Positions 6,549 to 15,480 of a stretch of 37,838 bases of DNA are shown here, one piece after another. The notes below the pieces were generated by a model. The model was given only the letters and a program-made list of their open reading frames with translations. It did no database searches and was not told where the DNA came from. Source of the stretch: CAYHCE01 sp964355015 (GTDB taxonomy: Bacteria; Cyanobacteriota; Cyanobacteriia; PCC-6307; Cyanobiaceae); the NCBI GenBank assembly GCA_964355015.1, contig CAYHCE010000031.1, forward strand, positions 1 to 37,838. Direction: 5' to 3'. Positions within the stretch are counted from its first letter, which is position 1. The number at the start of each line of letters is the position of its first letter. A program made the translations under genes and the position numbers.

Positions 6549-8564
6549 TCAGACCCGGCGGGGCGGCGCCAGGGGGATCTCGGCGATGCTGAAATCGCGC
6601 TTGATCGTCTGGGCGTTGAGGTAGCCGATCGGGTCGTCGGCATTGAAGGGCTGGCCGTCGAACAGATCGATGCCCTGGCGCTGGTAGCTGATCGCCTCGA
6701 GGCCCAGTTCGCGGGCGGCGGTGCTGAACACCCCCACCTGGCAGACCCGCTCGAGGATCTCCACCCAGTTGCGCGGCAGCGGGATGTCGCCCCAGCGGGC
6801 CATCTGGGTCATCATCCAGAGGTGCTCGGTGCGGCTGGGCCGGTTCAGTCCCTCGCCGAAGAAGAGGTGGTGGGGTGTGGCCGCCTCGCTCTCGGGCGCT
6901 GAGCGATCGACCCCCTCGCTGGATTCGCTGAAGCGGATCAGCTCCGGCTTGATGCCCAGGTAACGGCGGTCACTGAGCAGCTCGCTGAGTTCGCCCCAGT
7001 GGGCCGGATCGGCGCAGTACCGGCAGGCCTCGAGCAGCGCCTTGGCCAGGGCGATGTGGGTGTTCGGATAGGCCGTGGCCCAGTCTTCGCGCACCCCCAG
7101 CACCTTGCCGGGGTGGCCGGGCCAGATCGCCAGATCGCCCGCCATCGCGAAGCCGTGGCCGTCGCGGATGGCCCGGTCCAGCCAGGGGGCTCCCACGCAG
7201 TAGCCGTCGAGGCTGCCGTCCTTGAGGTCGGCCAGCATCTGGGCCGGCGGCAGGGTCTGCAGGTGCACGTCCTTGTCGGGATCGATGCCGTTGGCCGCCA
7301 GCCAGTAGCGCAGCAGCAGGTTGTGCATCGAGGCAGGGTGCACGATTCCCATCGTGTGGGGCTCGCGCTCGTGGCTCTTGAGGTAGGTGCGGTAGTCCTC
7401 CACCGTGCGCACCCCTTCATCGGCCAGGCGTTTGGCCAGGGCGATGCCGTTGCCGTTGCGGCTGAGGGTGAGGCAGGTCACGATCGGCAGCGGCGCGCCG
7501 CCATGGCCGCCGGCGGTCATCCAGGTGGGCATGCCGGCGGGCATCAGCGAGGCATCGAGGGTGCCGTCCACCAACCCGTCGACGATGCCGCGCCAGCTGG
7601 TTTCGCGGATCAGGCTCACCTCGTCGAGGCCATGCTTGGTGAACAGGCCGTGGGCCTCGGCCACCGCCAGCGGTGCGCTGGCCGCCAGGGGCAGGAAGCC
7701 CAGATCCAGGTTCACCTTCTCCAGGCCATGGCGGGCCACCACCTGGTGGGGCCGGGCGCGCCACTGCTTGACCCGCTTCTGGCGGTTGAGGAAGTAGATG
7801 ATCTCGGAGCGCAGGCTGTAATAGCTGGGGTGGTGCACCACTTCCAGCCGTGCCCGCGGCCGGGGAATATCCACCTCGAGGATGCCGCCGATGTTCGAAC
7901 CCGGCCCGTTGGTGAGCATCACGATGCGATCGGAGAGCAGCACCGCCTCGTCGACGTCGTGGGTGACCATCACGGCGGTGAGCTCGTGCTCGTTGCAGAT
8001 CTGCATCAGCTTCTCCTGCAGATTGCCCCGGGTGAGTGCATCGAGGGCGCCGAACGGTTCATCGAGCAGGAGCAGCTTGGGGCGGATCGCCAGGGCCCGG
8101 GCGATCGAAACCCGCTGGCGCATGCCACCGGAGAGCTGCTGCGGCAACTTGTCGACGGCCGGGCCCAGCCCCACCATCTCGATGTGCTCCTGCACCACGG
8201 CGTCGCGTTCGGCCCTGGGCAGATCGCCCATCACCTCATCGACCGCCAGGCCGATGTTCTGCCGCACCGTGAGCCAGGGGAGCAGCGAGTAGTTCTGGAA
8301 CACCACCATCTTGTCGGGGCCGGGGCGCTTCACCGCCTCTCCCTCCAGCAGCACCACACCTTCACTGGGCAGATCCAGGCCGGCGATCATGTTCAGCAGG
8401 GTGGATTTCCCGCAGCCGGAGTGGCCGATCAGCGAGATGAACTCCCCCTTGCGGATCCCCAGGTCGATGCCCTGCAGGGCCAGGTAGGTGCCGCCGCCCT
8501 TGAGGGCGAAGCTCTTGTCGATGGCGCGGACATCCACCAGGGAGGGTGGCGCTGTGGTGGTCAT
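6549..8564 (-). CDS. nrtC: Nitrate/nitrite ABC transporter ATPase with NrtA-like domain, NrtC
   Basis: A 671-residue fusion. Residues 1-260 are an ABC ATPase (Walker A GHSGCGKST at 47-55, LSGGMRQR, LLLDEPFGALD, THDVDEA). From about residue 285 the protein is homologous to the substrate-binding subunit NrtA (NLDLGFLPLAASAPLAVAEAHGLF, GYCVGAPWLDRAI, WPGHPGKVLGVREDW). In cyanobacteria this domain is known to regulate uptake in response to ammonium. The full domain is present, so that control is likely kept. It lies between nrtB and nrtD in the same direction. Confidence 0.95.
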   Translation of the reverse strand: MTTTAPPSLVDVRAIDKSFALKGGGTYLALQGIDLGIRKGEFISLIGHSGCGKSTLLNMIAGLDLPSEGVVLLEGEAVKRPGPDKMVVFQNYSLLPWLTVRQNIGLAVDEVMGDLPRAERDAVVQEHIEMVGLGPAVDKLPQQLSGGMRQRVSIARALAIRPKLLLLDEPFGALDALTRGNLQEKLMQICNEHELTAVMVTHDVDEAVLLSDRIVMLTNGPGSNIGGILEVDIPRPRARLEVVHHPSYYSLRSEIIYFLNRQKRVKQWRARPHQVVARHGLEKVNLDLGFLPLAASAPLAVAEAHGLFTKHGLDEVSLIRETSWRGIVDGLVDGTLDASLMPAGMPTWMTAGGHGGAPLPIVTCLTLSRNGNGIALAKRLADEGVRTVEDYRTYLKSHEREPHTMGIVHPASMHNLLLRYWLAANGIDPDKDVHLQTLPPAQMLADLKDGSLDGYCVGAPWLDRAIRDGHGFAMAGDLAIWPGHPGKVLGVREDWATAYPNTHIALAKALLEACRYCADPAHWGELSELLSDRRYLGIKPELIRFSESSEGVDRSAPESEAATPHHLFFGEGLNRPSRTEHLWMMTQMARWGDIPLPRNWVEILERVCQVGVFSTAARELGLEAISYQRQGIDLFDGQPFNADDPIGYLNAQTIKRDFSIAEIPLAPPRRV

Positions 8565-8632
8565 GGCTGGGTTCCGTTGTGGGAGAGGGGCCTGTTGGAG
8601 CGCGGAGAAGCGGAATCGAGACGTGGCTCAGG

Positions 8633-9466
8633 TCACTGGCCGGCGGAGATGCGGGTCTGCAGCCAGGCCATCAGCCGATCGAGCACCAGGCCGATCGCGC
8701 CGATCCAGATCACGCCGAGCACGATCTCACCCACGTAGTTCTGCTGGTAGGCATCCCAGATGAAGAAGCCGATGCCCACGGTGCCGGGCATCACGATCTC
8801 GGCGGCGATGATCGCCAGCCAGGCCAGGCCGATCGAGATGCGCAGGCCGGTGAAGATATAGGGGAGAGCCGAAGGGATCAGCACCTTGGTGAAGAAGCGC
8901 CGGCTCGACATCTGCAGCACCAGGGCCACGTTGCGGTAATCCTGGGGGATCTGGCGCACCCCTTCGGCCGTGTTGATCAGGATCGGCCACACGGCGGTGA
9001 TGAAGATCACGAAGATGGCCGCCGGCTGGTTCTTCTGGAACAGCACCAGGGCGATCGGCACCCAGGCCAGGGGCGCCACCATGCGCAGGAACTGGAACAG
9101 GGGATCGAAGGCGCGGTTGATGCCGGGCTTCAGGCCGATCGTGATGCCCACCCCGATGCCGACCAGGGCGGCCAGGGTGTAGCCCTGGGCGACGCGGCCG
9201 AGGCTGGCCATCGTCTGCCAGAACAGGCCCTTGTCGAGGCCGCCGCGGTCATAGAAGGGATAGAGAATCAGGTTGCGGGTGCGCTCCTCGGTGAACAGGC
9301 TGGTGGGGGCCGGCAGGGCGATCACGCCCGAAATCGAGAGGATCTGCCAGACCAGCAGGAAGCTGCCGACGCCCAGAAAGGGCGGCAGCCAGTTGCCCGT
9401 GCTGCGCAGCAGCTTGCTGAAGGGATTGGCGGGCGCACCCTTGGGGGTGGTGTTGATCGAAACCAT
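8633..9466 (-). CDS. nrtB: Nitrate/nitrite ABC transporter permease NrtB
   Basis: A 277-residue inner-membrane permease with hydrophobic segments through its length and the coupling-loop region AEIVMPGTVGIGFFIWDAYQ near residue 235. IFVIFITAVWPILINTAEGV and DYRNVALVLQMSSRRFF are typical of NrtB and related SsuC/TauC permeases. It would form the translocation path for nitrate and nitrite with NrtC and NrtD. The start ATG 9466 gives MVSINTTPKG. It is 68 bases before nrtC and 106 bases after nrtA. Confidence 0.94.
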   Translation of the reverse strand: MVSINTTPKGAPANPFSKLLRSTGNWLPPFLGVGSFLLVWQILSISGVIALPAPTSLFTEERTRNLILYPFYDRGGLDKGLFWQTMASLGRVAQGYTLAALVGIGVGITIGLKPGINRAFDPLFQFLRMVAPLAWVPIALVLFQKNQPAAIFVIFITAVWPILINTAEGVRQIPQDYRNVALVLQMSSRRFFTKVLIPSALPYIFTGLRISIGLAWLAIIAAEIVMPGTVGIGFFIWDAYQQNYVGEIVLGVIWIGAIGLVLDRLMAWLQTRISAGQ

Positions 9467-9572
9467 GAAGTGTTCTCGGGGAGGCGGTGGCGAAGGGGGG
9501 CTGGAGAGCTCGAAGCGCTGGAACCGGAGCGTGATCCCGCAGCGATGGGAGAGGATCAGCGGCAGTGGATCC

Positions 9573-10904
9573 CTACTTCTTGATCTTCAGGCTGTCGAGA
9601 TAGGCCTGGGGGTTCTCCGGGTCGTAGGTGATCCCGTCGAAGAAGGTTTCCTTGCCGCGGCTGGAGCCGGTGGGGATCTCGGCGGCGGGGAGCCCCAGCT
9701 CCGTGGCGGCCTGGCGCCACAGATCCTCACGGGTCACCTTGTCGTTGATCGCCTTGGCCTGCTCGATCGAATCGACCGTGCCGGGGTAGAACTTCCAGCG
9801 CAGCGATTCCAGCAGGAACCAGAGCGTGAGGCTCTTGTAGGGGTAGGAGATCACCCCACGATCGCTGGCCCAATACAGCGGCCCCATGGCGGGTTCGTTC
9901 TGGGGCTTCATGTCAGCGCCGAGCTTGACCTGCCCCTTGAGCGCCGCCTCCAGGATCGGCGTCGGGATGTTGTACCACTTGCGCGAACTGAGGATAGTGG
10001 CCACCTCGCTGCGGTTTTCGGCCTTGTCCATCCATTGCTGGGCCTCGATCAGTCCCTTGAGCAGGGCAACGGTGGCCTTGGGATGCTTGTCCACCCAGTC
10101 GGCACGAACGGCCAGGTATTCCTCCGGGTGCGCCTTCCAGATCTCGGCGGTGGTGGCGGCCAGATAGCCCTTGCCATCGGTCACGATCCGCGACGGCCAG
10201 GGATCACCGGTGGAGAAGGCCTCCATGCTGCCGTTGGTCATGCCCTGCAGGGTTTCGGTGGCCGGCACGGTCAGCAGCTCCACGTCGGTGTCGGGATTGA
10301 CGCCGCCTGCGGCCAGCCAGTAACGGATCCAGAGATCCTGGTTGGCCTTCGGAAAGGTGTAAGAGGCGCGGAACTTGCGCCCTTCCTTATTGGCGAAGTC
10401 CTGGAAGAAGGAACCCGATTGCTTGATGTCGACGGTGAGATTGGCGTCCTTGACGCTGTTGGCGGCGGCGATGCCGTTCCCCTGGCTCATCAGCATCGCC
10501 AGGACATACATCGGCACCTTGCGGCCGTTGGTGAGGGCGCCCTCGCTGATCATCTGGGGCATGGGCATCTGCCACTGGCCGCCGTCGATGCCGCCGCCGG
10601 CCGAGCCGAGCACCACGTTGTCGCGGGCGGAGGGCCAGCTGGCCTGCTTGGTGAGCTTCACATCGAGGCCATGCCTGGCGAAGAAGCCCCTCTCCACGGC
10701 CACCACCAGCGGCGCGGCCTCCAGGATCGGGATGAAGCCGAGGCTGATCGTCTTGGTCTCGAGGCTGGCGTCGGCGATGACCGCTGCGGGTTTACCGGCG
10801 GTGCCCCCACCGGGTTCGGGTGGGTTGCCCAGGCAGCCGGCGAGCAGGGAACTGCCCAGCACGGCACTGCCCATCAGGGCGAGAAAACGGCGTCGTCTCG
10901 TCAT
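9573..10904 (-). CDS. nrtA: Nitrate/nitrite-binding lipoprotein NrtA
   Basis: A 443-residue substrate-binding protein from ATG 10904. The N-terminus has four arginines followed by F (residues 3-7), a hydrophobic stretch and the lipobox LLAGC with Cys24, so it is a Tat-type lipoprotein tethered at the periplasmic face. The body has the NrtA pattern: KTISLGFIPILEAAPLVVAVERGFF, HGLDVKLTKQASWPSARDNV, SQGNGIA and STGDPWPSRIV. It delivers nitrate and nitrite to NrtB. It is the first gene of nrtABCD. A longer start at 10982 is rejected because the signal peptide would be buried. Confidence 0.96.
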   Translation of the reverse strand: MTRRRRFLALMGSAVLGSSLLAGCLGNPPEPGGGTAGKPAAVIADASLETKTISLGFIPILEAAPLVVAVERGFFARHGLDVKLTKQASWPSARDNVVLGSAGGGIDGGQWQMPMPQMISEGALTNGRKVPMYVLAMLMSQGNGIAAANSVKDANLTVDIKQSGSFFQDFANKEGRKFRASYTFPKANQDLWIRYWLAAGGVNPDTDVELLTVPATETLQGMTNGSMEAFSTGDPWPSRIVTDGKGYLAATTAEIWKAHPEEYLAVRADWVDKHPKATVALLKGLIEAQQWMDKAENRSEVATILSSRKWYNIPTPILEAALKGQVKLGADMKPQNEPAMGPLYWASDRGVISYPYKSLTLWFLLESLRWKFYPGTVDSIEQAKAINDKVTREDLWRQAATELGLPAAEIPTGSSRGKETFFDGITYDPENPQAYLDSLKIKK

Positions 10905-11254
10905 CGGGAAAAGAGCAGGAGAACAAGAAGGCGACAGGATGTGTCGTCTGGACTGGAAAGACTTGGATAAGGCCACGTTCACCAGATAAGGAATCGATGC
11001 GGTGAAGCCTGGGTGGCCGGAATAGCGGCCCTAGGGATGGATCATGGGGTCACCGTTGCGGCGGTCGAGAGAACGTAATGGCTGGGCGAGGCGGTTGGGT
11101 GTTTCGGTTACGCAGCATTGCGAATGGCTCCGATAAGCCAGGCCAATCTCTGCAGCGGCCCGGCCGGTGACCATCGGGTTAGCCCGCCATCCCTGTGAAA
11201 ATCGGCTCACTTCGTCACGCCGTGCTGGCGCAACCCTGCGCCTGGCCAGGCGGC
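10905..11254. other. Intergenic region upstream of nrtA
   Basis: These 350 bases should hold the nrt promoter (minus strand). Cyanobacterial nitrate genes are normally activated by NtcA at GTAN8TAC, but no exact copy of that motif is seen here; the only GTA (11075) and TAC (11109) are wrongly spaced. No RNA gene or open frame of merit was recognised. Confidence 0.4.
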
Positions 11255-11767
11255 TCAGTCCTCGTTCAGGTGCCGCAGCCGCGCCGATATCTGCCCTTCC
11301 GGGTCAACGCCGACGAAAGTGGGCGGCAGCCAGACCCTCACCACCAGCAGGACGGCCATGGCCATCAGAAAGGCACACACCGCCAGAATCTGGCGCCAGT
11401 CGGTTTCGAGCACCCCCTTGACGATCACCTCCCGCAGGGCCGAGACGATCGCGATCTCCACCGACACCCCGATCGACACCCGCTGCTCCTGCAGATAAAT
11501 GATCAGCAGGCGGAACAGCTCCACCAGGATCAGGATGTACAGGATGTCGGCGGTGACCTCATGGAACTGGGGCGCGGCCAGCAGCGCCCTGAAGATCGAG
11601 CGCAATTCCAGCACCATCACGCAGAAGAGGCCCACACAGAGGCAGATGGCGATCAGATCCTGAATCGACTCCAGGGCCTGAACGATCTGGACCCGGTGGA
11701 ACTGTTGGTGCCAGGGAACCTTGGCAGCAGGTTGGGCCTGGATTTCCGTTCTGATGGCTTGGGACAT
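11255..11767 (-). CDS. PsiE-like membrane protein
   Basis: A 170-residue protein from ATG 11767 with about four hydrophobic segments (LIAICLCVGLFCVMVLEL, TADILYILILVELFRLLIIYL, VSVEIAIVSALREVIVKGVL and the AVCAFLMAMAVLLVVRVW stretch). The order and EL/VELF motifs match the phosphate-starvation-inducible E family (PF06146), whose biochemical function is unknown. It lies downstream of, and in the same direction as, nothing else; the longer frame up to 12097 has no membrane or protein-like character and is not used. Whether phosphate regulates it here is not visible; I did not recognise a Pho box. Confidence 0.75.
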   Translation of the reverse strand: MSQAIRTEIQAQPAAKVPWHQQFHRVQIVQALESIQDLIAICLCVGLFCVMVLELRSIFRALLAAPQFHEVTADILYILILVELFRLLIIYLQEQRVSIGVSVEIAIVSALREVIVKGVLETDWRQILAVCAFLMAMAVLLVVRVWLPPTFVGVDPEGQISARLRHLNED

Positions 11768-12487
11768 GGTGGCGGGCTCACGGCGTGGGAGAACGTGGAG
11801 GGGTGTGCATTCAGACGATTGGGGGCTTTCCTGGGCCGCTGTGGGGAGGCTCACCCGGGCGATTCCGGTGCGATCGGCCAGGGAACGGGGGGTCAGGTTC
11901 CTCGCAGCGAGCGAACGGACGATGCCCTGAAGGCTGACGATTCCGAGACCTGCTCCGATCCCTGTCCTGGTTCCAGGTGTTGGCTCGGATGCAGCCATCC
12001 TCCACTCTCCAGCAGAGATGGGACGGCAGTACGTTCCGCAATCCAGCTGGGAATCCGCAGAGAGGCGGAGTTTCCGTGCCGGCAGGCTGTTCCTCATGGC
12101 TCATGGCAAGGTGTGGAGAAGGGCGGAAGCCGGCTGCCCCGCAGGGGTCCAGCCTCGGCAGTGATGGAGCGGCAAGTGCGAGATCGGCACTGAGTAGCTT
12201 CATCCGAACCCCGTTCTCTGGTGGCCCAGCAGAGCAGCACGATCTGAAGCGGGCAAAGGCTGTGGCAGCGGCATCTGCAGGCTGCACAGTTCAGCTGAAC
12301 AAACATCTATTCTTTGCTTCATGGGCTGGATTCGTCAGTGAAAAAGGCTAAGGAGTGCCCCAGGCTTCTGGTCAGGCCTGGCCACAGGATCCGCAATCCA
12401 GGCGATAAGCGGCGGTGATCGCTTCGCTCACACCGATGGGGCCAATTCCGCGGTTTAGGCTTGTTGTAGATCGCTGTCACCCAGCTC
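11768..12487. other. 720-bp stretch without a recognisable gene
   Basis: Open frames exist on both strands, but none has protein-like composition, a ribosome site or a known motif. The divergent layout (minus-strand PsiE-like gene, plus-strand DUF6671-like gene) means promoters for both may be here. I see no tRNA-like fold, CRISPR or strong terminator. It could hold a small RNA or decayed genes. Confidence 0.4.
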
Positions 12488-13375
12488 TTGAGCTCTGGCC
12501 TGAGCGCTGAAGATTCCGGCCTGAGCTGGGCGGCCCGGGGCCGTGCCGTGAGCCTGGCCACACGGCACGGCAAGGAGCAGGCGATCGCCAGGCCGTTCCG
12601 CCAGGGCCTCGGGGTGGAGCTGGTGCTCGCCGCCGGCTTCGACACCGACAGCCTCGGCACCTTCAGCGGCGAACACCCCAGAACGGAGAATGCCGAAACC
12701 ACCTGCCGCCTCAAGGCCGAGGCAGGCATGGCCGAAACCGGCCTGGATCTCGGCCTGGCCAGCGAAGGCAGCTTCGGGCCCCATCCCGCCCTTCCCTTTC
12801 TACCGGTGGCGATCGAGTGGATGACCTGGGTCGACCGGGCCCGCAGCCTGGTGATCACCGAACGGCTGACGGGCTGTCCAACCAACTTCGACCACCGCAC
12901 CGCCGGACCCGGCACCGAGCTGGGCCCCTGGCTGGAGCGGATCGGCTTCCCCGCCCATGCCCTGATCGTGCGGCCCCATCAGGCCGTTGCCGGGGCGCCC
13001 ATCCGCAAGGGCCTCCAGAGCGCGGCTGGCCTGCGCGAGGCGATCGAGCAGGCCAGCCGCGCCTCCGCCGATGGCCTCGCCCAGCTGGAAACGGACATGC
13101 GCGCCCACCTCAACCCCACCCGCATGGCCACGATCCGCTCCCTTGCCTTCCGGCTGGTGCGCCGGATCGCCTGCCCCTGCCCCGCCTGCGGCAGCCCGGG
13201 CTGGGGCCGGGTCGACCTGCTGCCCGGCCTGCCCTGCGGCTGGTGCGGCAGCGCCACCGAGCTGATCGAACGGGAGGTGTTCGGCTGCGTCAGCTGCGCG
13301 CACCGGCAGGAGTGGCCCCGGCGCGATGGCCTGCGAGCCGCCGATCCCCAGCATTGCCCGTTCTGCAATCCCTGA
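12488..13375 (+). CDS. DUF6671-like protein with C-terminal zinc ribbons
   Basis: A protein of up to 295 residues. The N-terminal half has LATRHGKEQAIARPF, DTDSLGTFSGE, KAEAGMAETGLDLGLASEGSFGPHP and EWMTWVDR, the pattern I associate with DUF6671 proteins of bacteria. The C-terminal 80 residues carry four paired-Cys motifs (CPCPAC, CGWC, CVSC, CPFC), suggesting two zinc ribbons. The function is unknown. The start is uncertain: the longest frame uses TTG 12488, while GTG 12548, just before the conserved SLATRHGKE, is an alternative. Confidence 0.7.
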   Translation: MSSGLSAEDSGLSWAARGRAVSLATRHGKEQAIARPFRQGLGVELVLAAGFDTDSLGTFSGEHPRTENAETTCRLKAEAGMAETGLDLGLASEGSFGPHPALPFLPVAIEWMTWVDRARSLVITERLTGCPTNFDHRTAGPGTELGPWLERIGFPAHALIVRPHQAVAGAPIRKGLQSAAGLREAIEQASRASADGLAQLETDMRAHLNPTRMATIRSLAFRLVRRIACPCPACGSPGWGRVDLLPGLPCGWCGSATELIEREVFGCVSCAHRQEWPRRDGLRAADPQHCPFCNP

Positions 13376-13826
13376 GCGTCGTCGTCGCCGCATCGGCGGC
13401 CCGGAAGCGTCAGCGGCTCAAGCCGAACAGCACCACGAAACCGCTCAGGAGCCCCAGCCCCACCAAGCCAAGCCCGGGTAGCAGGCACCGGCCAACAGGT
13501 TGCAGGGTCGCAGGCTCTGGCGAAAACCCTCCTCCAGGCGGAGGCGGCTCGAACCGGCGGCAGGCATCAGGGCGGCCAACGGCGGCCATCTGTTTGGCCC
13601 ATCAAGGGCAGCCCGCATCCCGGCCGGGAGATCCCGGCGCAGGCAAGCCCTGCCACTGGGGCCATGCTCTGCTCCGGTCTGCTGCTGTTCACCCTGCCGG
13701 GAGTGGGCCCTGAGGGTGGCGGAGATCTCAGGGCTTGCGACAAGCGGCCGAACGCGATGAACACAACCCGAACAGAACAATCCCGGCCATGTGCAGGCAC
13801 ACAGCCGAGATGCATATAGGATCAGA
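13376..13826. other. Gap between the DUF6671-like gene and sbtB
   Basis: No convincing gene in 451 bases. A minus-strand frame ending at 13410 reads a hydrophobic stretch of about 24 residues, but no usable start codon precedes it. No clear terminator for the convergent neighbours was found. Confidence 0.4.
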
Positions 13827-14141
13827 TCAGAACTTGTGATCGCGCAGGGCTTCCACCTGGTAGATATAAGTGATGATCGAGTAGTCCGCGTAAAACTTGG
13901 CTTCGATCTCATGGGTGATCTTGTCGGCCAGCTCGCGGGTGCCGGTGAGCACCTCGATCTTCACATTGGAGAGGGTGTGCGACACGCTGGGCTCTCCCGT
14001 GGAGCGCACATTGCGGCTTCCTTCGCCACCGGCTGCATTCACGGTGTAACCGGTAGCACCTGCCGCTTTGATGAGCTTGATGAGTTTTTTGGAAAGGATT
14101 TCCTCTGCGACGATCACCAGCTTCCAGACCTGTTGACTCAT
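13827..14141 (-). CDS. sbtB: PII-like bicarbonate-transport regulator SbtB
   Basis: A 104-residue trimeric PII-like protein (ferredoxin-like fold) that binds adenine nucleotides, including cAMP in studied homologues, and controls SbtA. Typical segments are VWKLVIVAEEILSKKLIKLIKAAGATGYTV, the T-loop region AAGGEGSRNVRSTGEP and IEVLTGTRELADKI. It ends shortly after the last strand (YIYQVEALRDHKF), so the C-terminal CGPxGC redox loop of the Synechocystis protein is absent. The start has a strong GGAGG. It lies 35 bases after sbtA on the same strand, an operon. Confidence 0.95.
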   Translation of the reverse strand: MSQQVWKLVIVAEEILSKKLIKLIKAAGATGYTVNAAGGEGSRNVRSTGEPSVSHTLSNVKIEVLTGTRELADKITHEIEAKFYADYSIITYIYQVEALRDHKF

Positions 14142-14176
14142 GGTCTTAACCTCCGATTGGTTGTGGTTTTGAAATT

Positions 14177-15175
14177 TTAACGACCGAGCATCAGCTCAGA
14201 AATCCCAATGAACAGCGGGATGCAGATGGCGATCGCCACTGGCGTGCCGATGGCCGTGGAAGCACCGATGTAGGCCGAGGGATTCGCCGAAGGGATGCCA
14301 GCACGAAGGGTCGGCGGGCCCGAGATATCCGAGCTGGAGGCAGCGATCACCGCCAGCACCACCGCGCCACCGATGCTGAAGCCGGTGAGCTTGTGGATGA
14401 TCAGGCCGACACCGAATGCCAGAAAACCATGCAAGATGGGGGCAAAGAAGGCATAGATGGCAAACCACTGGGCAACTTTGCGCAGCTCATTCATGCGCTG
14501 GGCGGCCTCCATACCCATAATGATCATCAGAATCGCCAGGAAGCCGCGGAACAGAGGGTTGAAGAAGCTCTCATAGACAGGCTCGGGCTTGGTGAGAATG
14601 CCAAGGGCCACGCCCAGAAGCAGGGACGTAACGGCCGAACTTTGCACGCTTTCCTTGATGATCGGCCAGATCTCGACTTTCTCGGAAGCGTTGCCGGTCT
14701 TCTTGCTGAGGTAAACGCTGGCCACCACGATCGCCGTCACCAGCGCCGGGATGTCCATGAAGGGATAGAGGGCCGCCGTCCAGGCCTCATAGGGGATTTT
14801 GGCGGAATCCAACTGCGGCAGGACCGCAGCCAGCGTGGAGCCGCTCACCGCGCCGAACAGGCCACCGGTGGCCACGGCGTCAGGCACGCTGATGCCTGGC
14901 AGTTTCCCCAGGGTGTAACGAGCGATGAATACGATTACGATGCCAAGCCCCACAGCCGCGAGCGCCGGGAGAAAGATCTCGGTGGGGTTGGAATTGCGAA
15001 TCGCGATCCCGCCAGTCAAGCCGATCTTCATCAACAGGAAGAAGCTGATGAACTTGTAGATCGAATCCGGAATGGCCAGCTGGCTGCCAAGTGCGGCGAC
15101 GACAATGCCACCGATCAGGAAGCCAAGTGTTGGAGACTGAAGTTGCTCCAAGAAAAGCCTGAAGAAATCGGACAA
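14177..15175 (-). CDS. sbtA: Sodium-dependent bicarbonate transporter SbtA
   Basis: A 332-residue membrane protein with about ten hydrophobic segments. It imports bicarbonate with sodium at the plasma membrane for the CO2-concentrating mechanism. The N-terminus FFRLFLEQLQSPTLGFLIGG aligns with known SbtA starts (QLQSPTLAFLIGG). TTG 15175 is chosen because AAGAGGA lies six bases upstream and the residues beyond it are unlike a membrane protein; the open frame continues to 15502 but that part is probably untranslated. The conserved GGLFGAVSGSTLAAVLP and AASSSDISGPPTLRAGIP are present. It is followed directly by sbtB. Confidence 0.93.
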   Translation of the reverse strand: MSDFFRLFLEQLQSPTLGFLIGGIVVAALGSQLAIPDSIYKFISFFLLMKIGLTGGIAIRNSNPTEIFLPALAAVGLGIVIVFIARYTLGKLPGISVPDAVATGGLFGAVSGSTLAAVLPQLDSAKIPYEAWTAALYPFMDIPALVTAIVVASVYLSKKTGNASEKVEIWPIIKESVQSSAVTSLLLGVALGILTKPEPVYESFFNPLFRGFLAILMIIMGMEAAQRMNELRKVAQWFAIYAFFAPILHGFLAFGVGLIIHKLTGFSIGGAVVLAVIAASSSDISGPPTLRAGIPSANPSAYIGASTAIGTPVAIAICIPLFIGISELMLGR

Positions 15176-15480
15176 ATCAAATCCTCTTGCTCTGTTGGTA
15201 TGCCAGGTCGCGGCGAGTTTAGATTTCGGAGAACGAGGTTTTGGGCAGGCCTGGGCCCGGCCGATGTGGTTCTTCACTCGTAGGCCCACGCACTGGAGGG
15301 TGAAGCGGCTGTCATCGCCCAGCCCGGCCTCCAGCGCTGGCCATGGAGCCCTGTGGCCACGACAGCCGCGCCTATGGCTGCCATCAGATTCCCGAATCGT
15401 CAGACCCCGCCTTGGGCGCCGCTGAAGCCAAGGAAATCCCCACGGCGTTTCTAGAGTCGATGTCCCCGCAGACGTCGTCG
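15176..15480. promoter_or_regulatory. Divergent control region between sbtA and flv3
   Basis: About 305 bases separate the chosen starts of the sbtAB and flv3-flv1 units, which run apart. Both promoters should lie here, possibly sharing regulators of the low-CO2 response. I could not pick a trustworthy LysR-type (CmpR/NdhR) box by eye. Confidence 0.4.

Noticed and set aside
13410..13485. Hydrophobic minus-strand micro-frame that might be a small photosystem subunit
   Set aside because: No start codon or ribosome site in frame and no match to small Psb/Pet/Psa sequences I know.
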